In this document: in pieces, positions 46,665-57,625 of the stretch | Position numbering within the stretch: position 1 is the first letter of the stretch | Layout of the letters: each line of letters starts with the position of its first letter | From: Eustoma russellianum | Lineage: Eukaryota > Streptophyta > Magnoliopsida > Gentianales > Gentianaceae | Direction of reading: 5' to 3' | DNA: 64,000 bases | Assembly: GCA_036186865.1 (NCBI GenBank) | Contig: AP025055.1 | Location: 25,519,197-25,583,196, forward strand | The notes under the pieces: generated by a model | What the model was told of the DNA's origin: nothing | Databases searched by the model: none | What the model saw: only the letters and a program-made list of their open reading frames with translations | Made by a program: the position numbers and the translations under genes

Positions 46665-48949
46665 TGTTATGTCCGTTTTTTATTTAAAAAAAAAAGGAAA
46701 ATACAAATTAATGCCATGATATCCCCTTTTAATTAGATAGAAATAGGAATTAAATGGAAATACCTATTATATCCTAACAAATTGGAATAGGATATTAATT
46801 AGGAAATCTAAACCCTAACCAACTAAGAAGTTTCTTAAACCTAAACACCTAATGTAATTATCCCCTTATTCCCTACTATCTATATATAATTACCTAAACA
46901 AAACAAACCCTACACTAACCTAAGCTACCCTTACAAGCAAACAAAAAATGAAACACCCTCAGCCGAGGGGAATAGGAGAGAAAGGGAGAAGAAGATTTTG
47001 CATGGAAAATTATTTATCTAAGAGATAGGTTACTCTCCAATCTCTTCAGAATGCCCGCACTTCGTATGCTAGATCATGCTTGCCTAGAATTTATTATGTG
47101 CTATTTATATATGATTTTTTTATGAACTTTTTCATATAATGTCCTATTAATTCTTAAATTTTTCTTTATATAGTTTTTACCACACTTGCGTGTGTGTATG
47201 AGTGTTATGATGATGATTGGTATGATTTGTATGAATAAAAATAAAGAATGAATCTTTAATGTGAATTGACAGAAAATTGCATGAATGGCCTTAGAATTAG
47301 ATCAGGATCCCAGAAATTAAGTTGAAATTGGACTGGAAATCGAAAACTAGGTTAGGCCAATGGCGCATGTGTCACGCGCACGGCCTATGGAGGGGCGCAT
47401 GGGTTGCAGCCAACGTGCAGCCTTGTGCATGTGTGTAATGTGTTATGCACGTGTGCAGTCTATGTGTGTGGGTCAATTTTGGCATTTATTGAAATTATTT
47501 ATAGTTAATTTGTGCTGGAATTGGAAGATTAATTGATTTGGGAAGTTTGAAATTTGATTTAAGGTTTTTGAAAAATTGATTTGGAGATTTTTTAAATTTG
47601 AGTCGAGACGCGTAGGATTCTGACCTGGTTTGGGGCCTGACCCAGGTTCTATTGAACTGGCCTGGACTGGACCAGTTAGGGGACGGGGTCAGGTTTGGGT
47701 CGTGGGCTAGGGGGATTTCAGGGCTTGGGCTTGGGGCGAGGGGTTTGGGCCGGGCCGCGGGAAAGGGAAGGGGGATGGGGCTTTTCAGCAAGGAGAAGTA
47801 AAAAAAGAAAAAATAATATAATATAATTATTCAATAATTGATAAACAGAATTAATAAATCAGTAAATAAAAACATAAATTAGAAAAAAAATAAAAATAAA
47901 AGAAAAAACAGAAATTCTAAAATATAAAAATAAGACAAAAAATTGATCTGCAAAATTAAGAAATTTAAAATAAATTGTAGAAACTTAAAATACGGTAGAA
48001 AGATAAAATGAGGTAGAAGATAAAATACAACAATGGACCCAAGCAACAAAGGGTAATTACGCAACATAGAGTGGAGCATGCAACATAGGAGAAAGAAAAG
48101 AAGGGTGTGAAAGTGTGTAACATTCATGGCACGAGCATTACATTAACCTATGAGTCGTGTGGTCCTATAGGACGTGTAGCCTGACGAGGCGCGTGACGGG
48201 TGTATGGGTGGTACGAGACACCTGCATTCGATAGGACACGAGACATGCATAGCATATATTGGTAGAAAGAGCATGTAGTGTGATATGATATTGTCACGTG
48301 TGACACGATGGTGAGAAGGAACATGCATCATGAAGTTGTGCAATGCGAATTCTGTTTGTTTACCTTATGCATTAGTGTTTTGAGTTATAGGAAATCTTAC
48401 TATGCAAAACCGGGTCGGGTATGTGTTGTTTTCTTGGTGTATTCGTTTTTTTATTTACCATGAACTCAGTAGGTTTTACCTCCGATCTCGTGAGTATGAT
48501 TCCTTTTTGGGAAATGCGGGTAACCTACGAGTGATTCCATATCACTCACCTTCCTACTTTCCTTCCACAGGTGAGTCAAAGTATGAGTATCTTTTTTGTT
48601 GAGGATGGGTCAGACTGCGCTAGCTGGAAAAGTGAAGGCCTTGCGAGAGATTGCTTGGGATTTGACATTTTTTACTTGGGGACTTTGATGGACTTTCATA
48701 TTTATCTCTTTTATGTCGGACTTTTAGACTTTCATTTTGACGTGTCGAGTCTCGTCAGCCCAAACTTTTATTTATTTCCGTGTTGGGATTTTTATGAATC
48801 GGACTTGAATGTTTAGTTATCGTTTCTGCAAAATTAATTTCTACGTCATCACTGATGTGTAAGAAGTTTGATCGACGCCTTGTAGTTCTCGTAGTAGACT
48901 ACAACGGATGCATTGTTTCTGAAGTTAGGTTCAGGAGCGGGACACTACA
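46665..48949 (+). mobile_element. Solo LTR, Gypsy/Tekay-like
   Basis: 2285 bp from TGTTATGTCCG to GACACTACA. The flanks are GAAAC (46660-46664) and AAAAC (48950-48954), a target duplication with one mismatch. The start resembles the solo LTR at 806, the 3' part has the hairpin (48529-48547), CAG at about 48570 and the 'tagtagactacaacgg' block, as in the LTR at 1-388. A TATA-like stretch (46880-46891) precedes 'cctacactaacctaagctaccc', a plausible transcription start region. No interior is present. The G-rich minus-strand frame at 47495-47791 has no domain. Confidence 0.78.
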
Positions 48950-48954
48950 AAAAC

Positions 48955-49656
48955 GCAGGCGTATAAGGAGGGAAACTGTGTGGAACAAATTCTATTTCTG
49001 TTTTCCAGTTATGTTGCATAAAGTAAAAGGACATTTAACTCGTGCTTTGTATCAAACTGAATTAGGAAATAAGCTTGCCTTTATTCTGTTTCAATCTCTT
49101 TTCTACATATTACCTTTTTATTTGCCAAGTCTGGTCATTGTAAATTGAGTTACCACAGAGAGTTTTGATAAGCAAAATATGAAGCCTTATCAGAAAGGGG
49201 ATTGGCTAGTCCCAAATGTTTCCGTCTATGACCAACAACACCAAAGTGTCCAGTTTCTTGTCACAAAGATAAGCTCAAGACAACATTAAACATGATCAGA
49301 TTTCATCCACTTTTGCTATCACTTTTCAAAAATGTTTATAGCGATTAATGCACTTATAATACATGAGCCTTAATCTACTTAGGCATTCGTTACTCACTGG
49401 GCATTTGGAAGACTATTTGGCATTGTTTTATATTGACGACAGCAGGGTGTCACCAATTCGTTGGTTGGCGTTTTGGGACATGGATGAGTTGAATGTTATG
49501 CTGCCCATGGCATTAGCATCTCAGATTGCTGAAGTTCTGTTCAGCAGGGGGATGCTGACAAGTTGGTGCGGAAAGGTTGGAGTTTTTGCTTTGTCTTCGT
49601 CTTGGGCATAAAACCCTGCAGTCATTGCCACATGGAATTGTGCTGAAATTTTTGTG
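48955..49656. other. Low-repeat host sequence, left of the SINE
   Basis: No transposon motif. The open frame at 49363-49611 is not recognised and has no supporting motif. Confidence 0.4.
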
Positions 49657-49928
49657 GCATAATTCAATCCCAGTAAAGGGCGTTCCTGGTGCACTAGGCT
49701 CTCGCGCTTGCGCAGGATCCGGAAAGTAGACGGATCGCTTTGCGATCTGATGTTCCCAATCTTACCCTACACTTTCTACAACTCCCCGGATCGCTTTGCG
49801 ATCTGATATTCCCAATCTTACCTTACCTTTTCTATAAAAGGCTTCAAACCCGTGACCTCATGATCACAAATCAATAACCTTACCAGTTGCTGCAAAGTCT
49901 CTCCTCGCATAATTCTATCCCAAGAAAG
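49657..49928 (-). mobile_element. tRNA-derived SINE (Au-like) with target duplication
   Basis: The body is 49679-49906, minus strand. Near its 5' end is an A-box-like stretch 'gcagcaactggtaaggtt' and a B-box-like 'ggtcacgggtttgaagcc', as in Au-type plant SINEs. The 3' part ends with 'gcgcgagagcctagtgcacc', also Au-like. Flanks 49657-49678 and 49907-49928 match at 18 or 19 of 22 ('gcataattc.atccca'), a typical SINE target duplication. A 56 bp piece is duplicated in tandem inside (49732-49787 and 49788-49843). Confidence 0.85.
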
Positions 49929-51459
49929 CGTTCTTTAGCGTGCTTAGAGGGCTGTTAATTCATGGCTGCTGGTTGATTTTGTACTAAGTGGTAGTGTCGT
50001 GATCCCACTGTTGTTCGGAGGAGAATCCTTTTAGATATTGCCGCATTCTTTGCAATGTGTGGCATTATATTCATCCCATGTTTGGTGATTGTAGCATTCG
50101 AGCATGTATTGTCGGGGAATCAAATCGGGGTTAGAAATCCTTGGGCAATTATTGCGTTTCAAGTTATGTGCGTCTGATTGTGTGCCTCTGGCAGTACGAA
50201 AGTGGTGCGTATTTGTAAATAAATGTGCTAACGTTTCTTTAATGTGGTAGGTTTTTTTTCTAGTCTTACTTTTTACTTTAAGAGGGATCAAAGAGGAATT
50301 TCCTTCCGAGAGAGGATCTCATCTGATACTGTGGTTTAGTCCATATACGCTCGGGACTGCTTTACATGCGTCGTTTTACGATTCAGGGCATCATTGGACT
50401 TATTGTCAAGACCTTAGGCTTAGGTCTATATCATATCATAAGTGAGTATTTTTGGCAGCCTCGGTGATTATAGATATTTGTTAAAGTTTGTAAATACTTG
50501 AAATGCACTTAGCAGACCAAGAACACCAATATTATTTAAAATTAAAAACCAATGTTTTTTACACCTGATTTAATAAAACGTAGTTCTGATGTCGTAAAAT
50601 CTGCTCAAACAACCCATTGCGCCAAATACTTTGAAACTTTGATTTTAATTAATGTGTATCCTTGTGTCAAGGAAGAGTTACAATATTTTTAAAATAGATT
50701 GTGTGTTTTTTCTTTCATGGAAAAATGAATCTTCGTTTGTGCTTCATAACTTCAATGGCTTCTCCCCAAAACTTAGCCCTGACTCCAAAGGTCAAACATC
50801 CAGAAACAATCCTGTATTACAAGACCATTCTGTCAATCAGTATGAAACGATGTTATCCTTCCTCTCTTCTTTTCGTAATAAAAGGTAAGACCTAAGTTGA
50901 GGTAAGAAACCCCACAACACCATCCACATATGTAACATACATGCATAGATACATGTATACATGCACATACAATCACATGTAAGCGTGTATATGTCTGTCT
51001 CTACTTATTAACGTTCAGAAAATACTGTGCATACAAGTACATACATCTATATCAATCTTTGTACTATTCATTATGCACGTAAATACACACAGAAAGACAT
51101 ATGGTGCCAGCTTGACTAGTCAAGTTCTTGCACATGAAACTGGCATTCAAAATTTTCTCTCATTGCAATGTCTGATAACTCCGGTTAAGGTGCTCATATA
51201 TGTGTTCTGGCAGGCGTATGCTACAAAGAGAGAAAATCTTACAACAGCATCTCCTCCATCTTCTTCATATTTCAGCCATGTAAACATATTCCCACCCCCA
51301 AATTTATCAATTAACTACTATGCAACCATTAAATGCACACCTCCTGAACTCTAATAGGTGATACACAGTGCCGTATACTCACCTGCAGTTAAGCTACAGT
51401 CACATGTAACCAGTGTATTTCAGAATTCTTCCCCAGTTGTTTGTACTGCAGTGAGAGAA
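49929..51459. other. Host sequence downstream of the ADA2 exons
   Basis: This contains the presumed 3' UTR of the minus-strand ADA2 gene near its right end. No other gene recognised. Open frames at 50031-50291, 50652-50888 and 51073-51354 show no domain. A CA/TA-rich patch lies near 50935-51000. Confidence 0.45.
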
Positions 51460-51651
51460 TCATGTTTTGGCAACACCCTTCTGCTCAAGCATATCATAAA
51501 CCTTATCCACCTTACTTGGATCGACATTAAACATGCCATAAGCATCGGATTTATTGGTTATAGTGCCAGTAAATATTCCAACTGATATGGTCTCCAGCAT
51601 GTTAAGATAATGCGTCGGAAGTATTCTTATCTCTCTACATAGCCTTTTCTC
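51460..51651 (-). CDS. ADA2: ADA2-type transcriptional adaptor, last exon (SWIRM domain)
   Basis: Sixty-three codons and a stop. The exon begins after a clean acceptor ('tttgcag') with EKRLCREIRILPTHYLNML, then SDAYGMFNVDPSKVDKVYDML and ends GVAKT. This is the C-terminal SWIRM domain of plant ADA2, a partner of the GCN5 acetyltransferase in the SAGA complex in the nucleus. The reading frame is continuous with the preceding exon (phase 0). No disabling change is visible. It lies downstream of a repeat-filled intron; all earlier exons are outside the window. Confidence 0.85.
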   Translation of the reverse strand, partial: EKRLCREIRILPTHYLNMLETISVGIFTGTITNKSDAYGMFNVDPSKVDKVYDMLEQKGVAKT

Positions 51652-51821
51652 CTGCAAACACCAAGTCACAGATTATACATCGCCGAGCTCACCCTTTACA
51701 CATACTGAAGCATTAAATAAAAGAAGAGAGCGCATGACCTGGGGAATGTTGGGGGGTTTTAACATAGCAAACTACAACAGATGGATTACAAAATAACCCA
51801 GTAAAGCAAATGACCACTTAC

Positions 51822-52139
51822 CGCATCAGAAAGTAATTCGGCTCCCAAAAATCCAGTGACATCCCAATCATCCAAGACATTTGAAACTGCATGTCCGAAA
51901 GGTGCTGATGGTGACTCCAATCCCCCTGAGTCTAAAACTGTAGGGCCTCTGATTGATCCACGGGGGCTACTGTCAGGATCGCCTTTGAGATGATTAACTC
52001 TCTGCAAATATTTCCCACTGGAACTAACTTGAGGACCATCTTTCAGTCTATAAGAATTTTCTTCAGCCTCCCTTTTTAACTTCTGCTCAATAAATTTTTC
52101 AGCATCTGCAGATGTCAGACATCCGGCAGCCAAAGCTTC
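51822..52139 (-). CDS. ADA2: ADA2-type transcriptional adaptor, penultimate exon
   Basis: 318 nt, 106 codons, phase 0 at both ends. The acceptor is 'ttggacag' at the right and the donor 'gcg|gtaagt' at the left. It starts EALAAGCLTSADAEKFIEQK, has YLQRVNHLKG and DSSPRG, and ends LDDWDVTGFLGAELLSDA, the segment before the SWIRM domain in plant ADA2. The intron to the last exon is 170 bp. To the right about 100 bp of apparent intron remain before L1 sequence begins. No further ADA2 exon was recognised up to 64000, so either the next intron is longer than 11.8 kb or the gene is truncated here. Confidence 0.85.
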
Positions 52140-52229
52140 CTGTCCAAATAGACTAAATAAGTGTAACAGAATTTAGAGAATGTAACAGATAGAGGAAGTA
52201 AAAGTTTATCTAGAATAATTATCCTCTTC

Positions 52230-55200
52230 TAAAATACAATCCAAAAATTGATTGCAAATTTAGGAAGATGGTGACTATTCCAGACTATTTTTGCCCAACA
52301 CATGGGAGGGGAAACTGGCATTTTTGAAGTAATAGCACTTTTGACGGTAAATTTTGTTGAGGGAATCCAATTTCAATAATCATCTCCTTGAGACAATGAC
52401 ATGCTTCTACAGTCACTAAAGAAGGAAACTATTTGTGCTATCCCAACCTTTACTATAAGGAAGCCTCCACTGGTCTCCCTGTAGAACATCAGAAACTTTT
52501 GCTGCAAATCTTATGCTGAGTTTCCTTCTCGGTTCAGGGTAATTTTGCATCAAAACACTCCAGGGATGCCAAAGGCCAAACCAGAAGGAAGTTGTACTCT
52601 CATTATCAATGATTCTCTTGATGAATTATGTAAATTGGTCTCTTATCCACCACAGTCTCTTCCACATCCAAAAATCAAGCTGCTTTTGTCTGACCTCCCA
52701 AAGAGATTATTGTAAGGATAATAAAGTGAACTCATTGAACACATAGGTTTTCTTTGCCTTCACAAATATGCCATAAAATTTTCACTAAATATCCATTATT
52801 CATATGTACCATAAAAGGAATTCTCAAGCCCCCTGCTTCTTTTGGCAGACAAATTGATTTCTATTTGATCTTTGCCTTATTGGAGCCACCCCAAAGGAAA
52901 GTACGAAGAATCCTTTCTATTTCTCTTATCATCTTCATCTAAATGAATAAAAATGCAGTCCAATATCTACAGATAGCAATAAGAACAGAGTTTGTTAGTT
53001 GGAGTTTAACTCCATAAGACAGTTTAGAGGAAGGCCACTTTTATCCTATTGTTTGATATGTCTAACAATGGAGCACAGTCCGAGTAAGATCGCTTTCCAA
53101 TCAAGAGGGAGACTGCAATATACTTAATTGGCAGAGTGCCTAGGGCATCCCAAGAATGTCAGAAATGGTAGTCTTCTTAGCATTTGTAGCCTCATAGACA
53201 AGGACTTCACATTTTTAGAGGTTTGCCTTTAAACCAGAGAGAACACCAAATTCATCCAGAGTATCCTTAATAATGTTCACAGGGTGATTATCAACACCAA
53301 AAGGGATGAAAAAATCATCATCAAAAGCCAGGAAACTAAGTTTCATACGATCAATTTTGCTTTTGAGGAATTGAGTGAATCCTTCCATGACAAGAATAAA
53401 CAGGTAGAGGGAGAGGAGAGCATCCTGTCTGAGGCCTGTTGTAGCTTAGAAATGACCAGTAGGGAACCATTGAGGTTTATATAATAAAAGGCTGTAGATA
53501 TCCAGAGTTTAACCCAATTCCTGAACCTATCAAGAAAGTTCATTTGCTTTAGAGTTTCAACAAGTAGTTCTAGTTGACAGTGCCAAATGCCTTGATAATG
53601 CCAACTTTGATTGCACAACTACTAGGTCCTCCTACGTTCCTGTATCCCCTAACTAAGTCATGCATTAGAAGAATGTTATATTGGATTGATCTGCCCTTTA
53701 TGAATGCAAACTGATTTTCCTCGACTAGGAGGGAAAGAACCTCTCTTATTCTGTTAGCTATGATTTTTTAAAATTACTTTATACGTAACATTACAGCAAG
53801 AAAAATGCATGAAGTCCTTCATTTTAAGGCATCTACTTTAGGAATTAGGGTTATGGCCATAGAATTCATAGGGCAACAGGTAAAGTTTTTTGAGAAAAAG
53901 TAGCCTATGGCTTCTATGAAGTCTTAACCAATCAAATCCCAGTTGGACTTGAATTCGAAAGTGAACCCATCTGGACCAGATGCAATGTCTCTTTTCATAG
54001 AAAACATAGCATCTTTGATTTCCTTATGTGTTATCAGAGCCTCTAAAGTGGAAGATTGAGCTACAGTTAGAGATCTCCAATCCAGTTCTGGGAGGGAGGC
54101 GAATTTGGATGAGGTTATGAGAAAAAGTCTCAAAGAAGTCAGTAGTCATTGTCTTCATTGTCTCATAGTCATCAATCATAATCCCATTGTCGTCTTATAG
54201 CCTCAGAATCTTGTTCCAAGTTATAGGAGACTTAACTGATCTGTGAAAAAATTTTGTGTTCCTATCCCTTCATTCATTCATTTAACCCTTGTTTTTCCTT
54301 GAAGAACGTTTCCTCGAAATCAAGCAGTCTAATATAGGTTCCTAAGGCATTCTTTTCAATTTGATGCTTCTGGATGTTGTTACTATCTATCATGGTTTGT
54401 AGCTAAGCCTCTTCAAGAACTTGTCTATCATTCAAGACTATCACAGTAATGTTACCATAAGATTTTTTGTTTAGTTTCTTCAATGGATCTTTTACTCTTA
54501 AGTTTATTAGCTAACCTAACCTAAGGGTAACCAAGCACAGAGTGAGACCAATTGCTCACAATAATTATTTTAAGGTATGGATGCTTCATCCAGCTTTTAA
54601 TGAATTTGAAAGGCCTAGGGCTACGGTTTTTTTCTTAGCTTAACAGAAAGGACCCCAAGAGAATGGTCAGGAAGTGTAGGAGCTTCATAGTCTAGTTGGT
54701 AGTTTGGGTATTTGCTATTTCATTCTTCATTCCAGGATATATGATCAATTCTAGCGTAAACTCTCTTATTCCCATCTCTTTTATTTGACCAAGTAAAATC
54801 AAAACCTCTAGAAAAGATATTGTAGACGTCTATACATTGAATCACGCAGTAAATTCCTTAATAGCATTCCTATCTAACCCCTTGTTTACTGTCTTCCCTC
54901 TACTGTCCATGATAATGTTAAAATCCCCCAATGATAATCTAGGGTTGGTTCCCGTAGAGATTACTTTGGCATCTTAATAACTACCACAAATCTCTTCTAC
55001 CTCTTTTATTATATCCGTATAGCACCGTAAGAACGAATTTATCCTTTGAGGGGGACTTAGTGGAAATGCTACAGGTGATACATTGTTTTTCACAATGCAG
55101 TTCCTGATTTTCAAAATTTTTTGGGCTCCAGCCAACCCAAATCCTTGCCACATTGTTAGGGAAAGTATTATGAATAGCCTCCAACCTTCAAAGACTCTAT

Positions 55201-56280
55201 TATTGAATTTTCCAAAATTCTGCTACCTAACCTTAACTTCAACTAGGCTCATTATTCTAATTCCTTTTTCAAGTATACATTTTCAAATTTCTTTCTGCTT
55301 TAAGGGATTTTAACCCCCCTTATGTTCAAGCAGACTATCCTGATCATTTTTTTAGATTGTCTCCCTAGACCTCCTCTTACTTTTGTTTCTGCTATAGTGT
55401 TTGAGTAGGGAGGGGCTGCTTTTTATTCTTCTACGACCTTCAGGACCCTATTTGTTTAGAACCACACTATCTTCTTCAACATGGTTGGAAGAGTCCTCTA
55501 CAGCAACTATAGGATTTAGCTTTGCAAGTGTACCTTGTTTAGAAGAAAAGTACCATCCAGATTTCTTGTGGAGTTTTTCTTTTCTGGACCTATTACTACT
55601 CCTAACATGTTCTGCCAAGCCTAGTTCTTTATCTTTACTACACATCATCTTTTGTCAAGCCTAAGTACTGATCTTCAGGGGTTACATCGTTCTCAGAATC
55701 AGTCACAGAGGGAGAGAAAGAACAATCTAGTACTCCATCGATTATTTGTTGCTTGTGAGTCTTATCAAACATGACTTCATTTTTGTCAATGGTTTATGAT
55801 GGGATAATTGAATCGTCAAGATCACCATCATCTTTACCAAGTAGATTGCTAAATTTATTTGGACTGATCAAGATAGTGAACATGGTGAAAATAGTATCAT
55901 TTCCTATTGGTTTAGGAGATTGGTCACATGAGTATTACCCAGTAGTTTGTGATGAGATGGGTAATCAAGGTTAGGTAGGTTGTTGCCACTTTGCATATCG
56001 GCTATGTCTTGCTCCCATCAACAGATTTAGCCTTACCTTTGTGCATTTGCTGAGCTCTCCCAGAATCTATGTCAGCATCTCTTTTTATTTGCATCCTCCT
56101 AGTGTTATTTTGTCCTCCTACTTTCTAATTCCTCTATTGGATTCTAGATGTGGAAGTATTGGGTCCCATTAAGGGAACCCTTTTAGTTTCGGGTGATTTA
56201 GCTTCATCCAATCATAGATGACGTCCTGAGAACATTCCTAACCATGCTCATCAATGAAGTTTATAGACTTTGGGGACAGT
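52230..56280 (-). mobile_element. L1-type LINE, decayed
   Basis: Minus strand, right to left: a linker or ORF1-like part (55448-55648), an endonuclease region (about 54700-55185; WVGWSPKNFENQELHCEK, then 'DFTWSNKR' and 'RIDHI'), then reverse transcriptase. The latter starts near 54133 with IKDAMFSMKRDIASGPDGFTF, continues near 53618 with WISTAFYYINLNGS and a broken RQGDPLSPYLF, and ends near 52430 with GGLGIKEAG-like residues. Many stops and frame changes. Borders are approximate; no poly(A) tail or target duplication was found. It appears to lie in the ADA2 intron. Confidence 0.8.
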
Positions 56281-56282
56281 TC

Positions 56283-56548
56283 AACATGCTCTAAGTGATT
56301 GTTTCAAGCCATATAAAGATTTCTTTATTTTGCATACCATATGTTTATTAATATTACTAATAAAAGGCTTTTCAAGCCATATAAAGATTTCTTGTAAATC
56401 TACATTTAAAAAGGCTTTTCAACATCTAACTGGATAAATCACAATCCATGTTGACAAGTGAAAATATAATCCTACTCACTGTGCCATCACTATTGTATTT
56501 AATAGAAAATACATACTTACAATCTGTTGCTTTTATGTATTTAGAGAT
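56283..56548 (-). pseudogene. Copia reverse transcriptase fragment (element F), left part
   Basis: The minus strand reads a RT start after the MULE-like insertion: YVFSIKYNSDGTVSRI, then MVCKIKKSLYGLK-like residues. A 60-80 bp stretch with 'caagccatataaagatttctt' is duplicated (56309 and 56373). It joins the right part (57617 onward) when the insert is removed. Confidence 0.7.
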
Positions 56549-57616
56549 TGAGTTAATTGCACCTGGTATTCATACTTGTCCACAAAGTTTTAAGTAGCAT
56601 CCATACTTTCAATAAACTCACTTAGCAGCCATACTTATAGGGGAAATAGACACCTGACGTCCATGCTGACGTCATAAAGTCAATTTGCATTTATTTTTTA
56701 AAAGTTTATAGAAAAATAATTCAAAAATAAAAATAAAAACCCCACCCCACCCCACCCCACCCCACCATCGACCTCCCTCTTTGGGGAAAACAGAGAGCTG
56801 GATCATTTTGACGTACAATTACTTTAAGCATTGGCTCTAATTTGTGCCGGGAAAGTATTGGCGATTGAGGAGGGAGGCAGGTTGGTCGGGGGGGTTTGAC
56901 CTGTGGCGGGCGGTGGCGGTGGATATTTAGGGGAGATGGGGTTTCTTCCTCCTTTTGTGATGGTGAGCTGGGAATTGGATGTAGCAATGGAAGTGGAGAT
57001 TTTTCTTCAATGGCGGGAATTGAGTGAGGCTGCAAGTGTGGCTCAAATGACGGGCATTATTTTAACAGAGGAAGATTTCTTCAAATAGTTTGGCAGAAGG
57101 ACAAATATGACTTTCTGTTAGAATTTCCTTGTCAAGAAGTTTACTGCTCAGGCAATAAGTGCTTCCCACTGATTTTCTCTGTTATTTAATGCGATACTAG
57201 GAGCAGGGGAGAAGCAGGATGAGTAATATGTTTAACATTTTGAGTAGATTGATTATAAGTTAGTGTCTCAATTTGGGTGTGGATGTGAACGTGGAGGATA
57301 TTATATGGCTGTTAAGAAGATGGTTAGTGGAGCTAGTAGATTTTTAGGGGAGGATGAAGATAAAAATGGAGGAAGAAGATGAAGTGGAGGAAGATGGGGG
57401 AGGGAGGTCGATGGTGGGGGGTGGGGTTTTTCTTTTTATTTTTGAATTATTTTTCTATAAACTTTTAAAAAATAAATGCAAATTGCCTTTATGACGTCAG
57501 CATGGATGACAGGTGTCTATTTCCCCTATAAGTATGGCTGCTAAGTGAGTTTATTGAAAGTATGGATGCTACTTAAAACTTTGTGGACAAGTATGGATAC
57601 CAGGTGCAATTAACTC
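56549..57616. mobile_element. MULE-like element with long terminal inverted repeats, 9 bp TSD
   Basis: The 1.07 kb element has terminal inverted repeats of about 220 bp (56550-56780 and 57395-57616), starting GAGTTAATTGCACC. TTTAGAGAT flanks it on both sides (56540-56548 and 57617-57625), a 9 bp duplication as made by Mutator-type transposases. One extra T lies inside the left flank. The interior (about 56781-57394) is GC-richer and encodes no transposase. A frame at 56903-57088 (ends ILTEEDFFK) might be a captured gene piece, so a Pack-MULE is possible. It sits in the reverse transcriptase of Copia F. Confidence 0.88.
56741..56766. repeat. (CCCCA)n microsatellite
   Basis: Five copies of CCCCA in the left inverted repeat; the right arm has fewer, so the tract has expanded or contracted after the arms were equal. 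Confidence 0.9.
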
Positions 57617-57625
57617 TTTAGAGAT

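Noticed and set aside
47495..48127. Pro-rich and Phe/Leu-rich minus-strand frames
   Set aside because: Base-composition artefacts (G-rich and A-rich stretches) of the solo LTR.
49363..49611. 82-codon plus-strand frame in host-like sequence
   Set aside because: Looks protein-like in composition, but I recognise no family and see no splice or start context; left as unassigned.
53284..53484. Plus-strand 66-codon frame
   Set aside because: Shadow of the minus-strand L1 reverse transcriptase.
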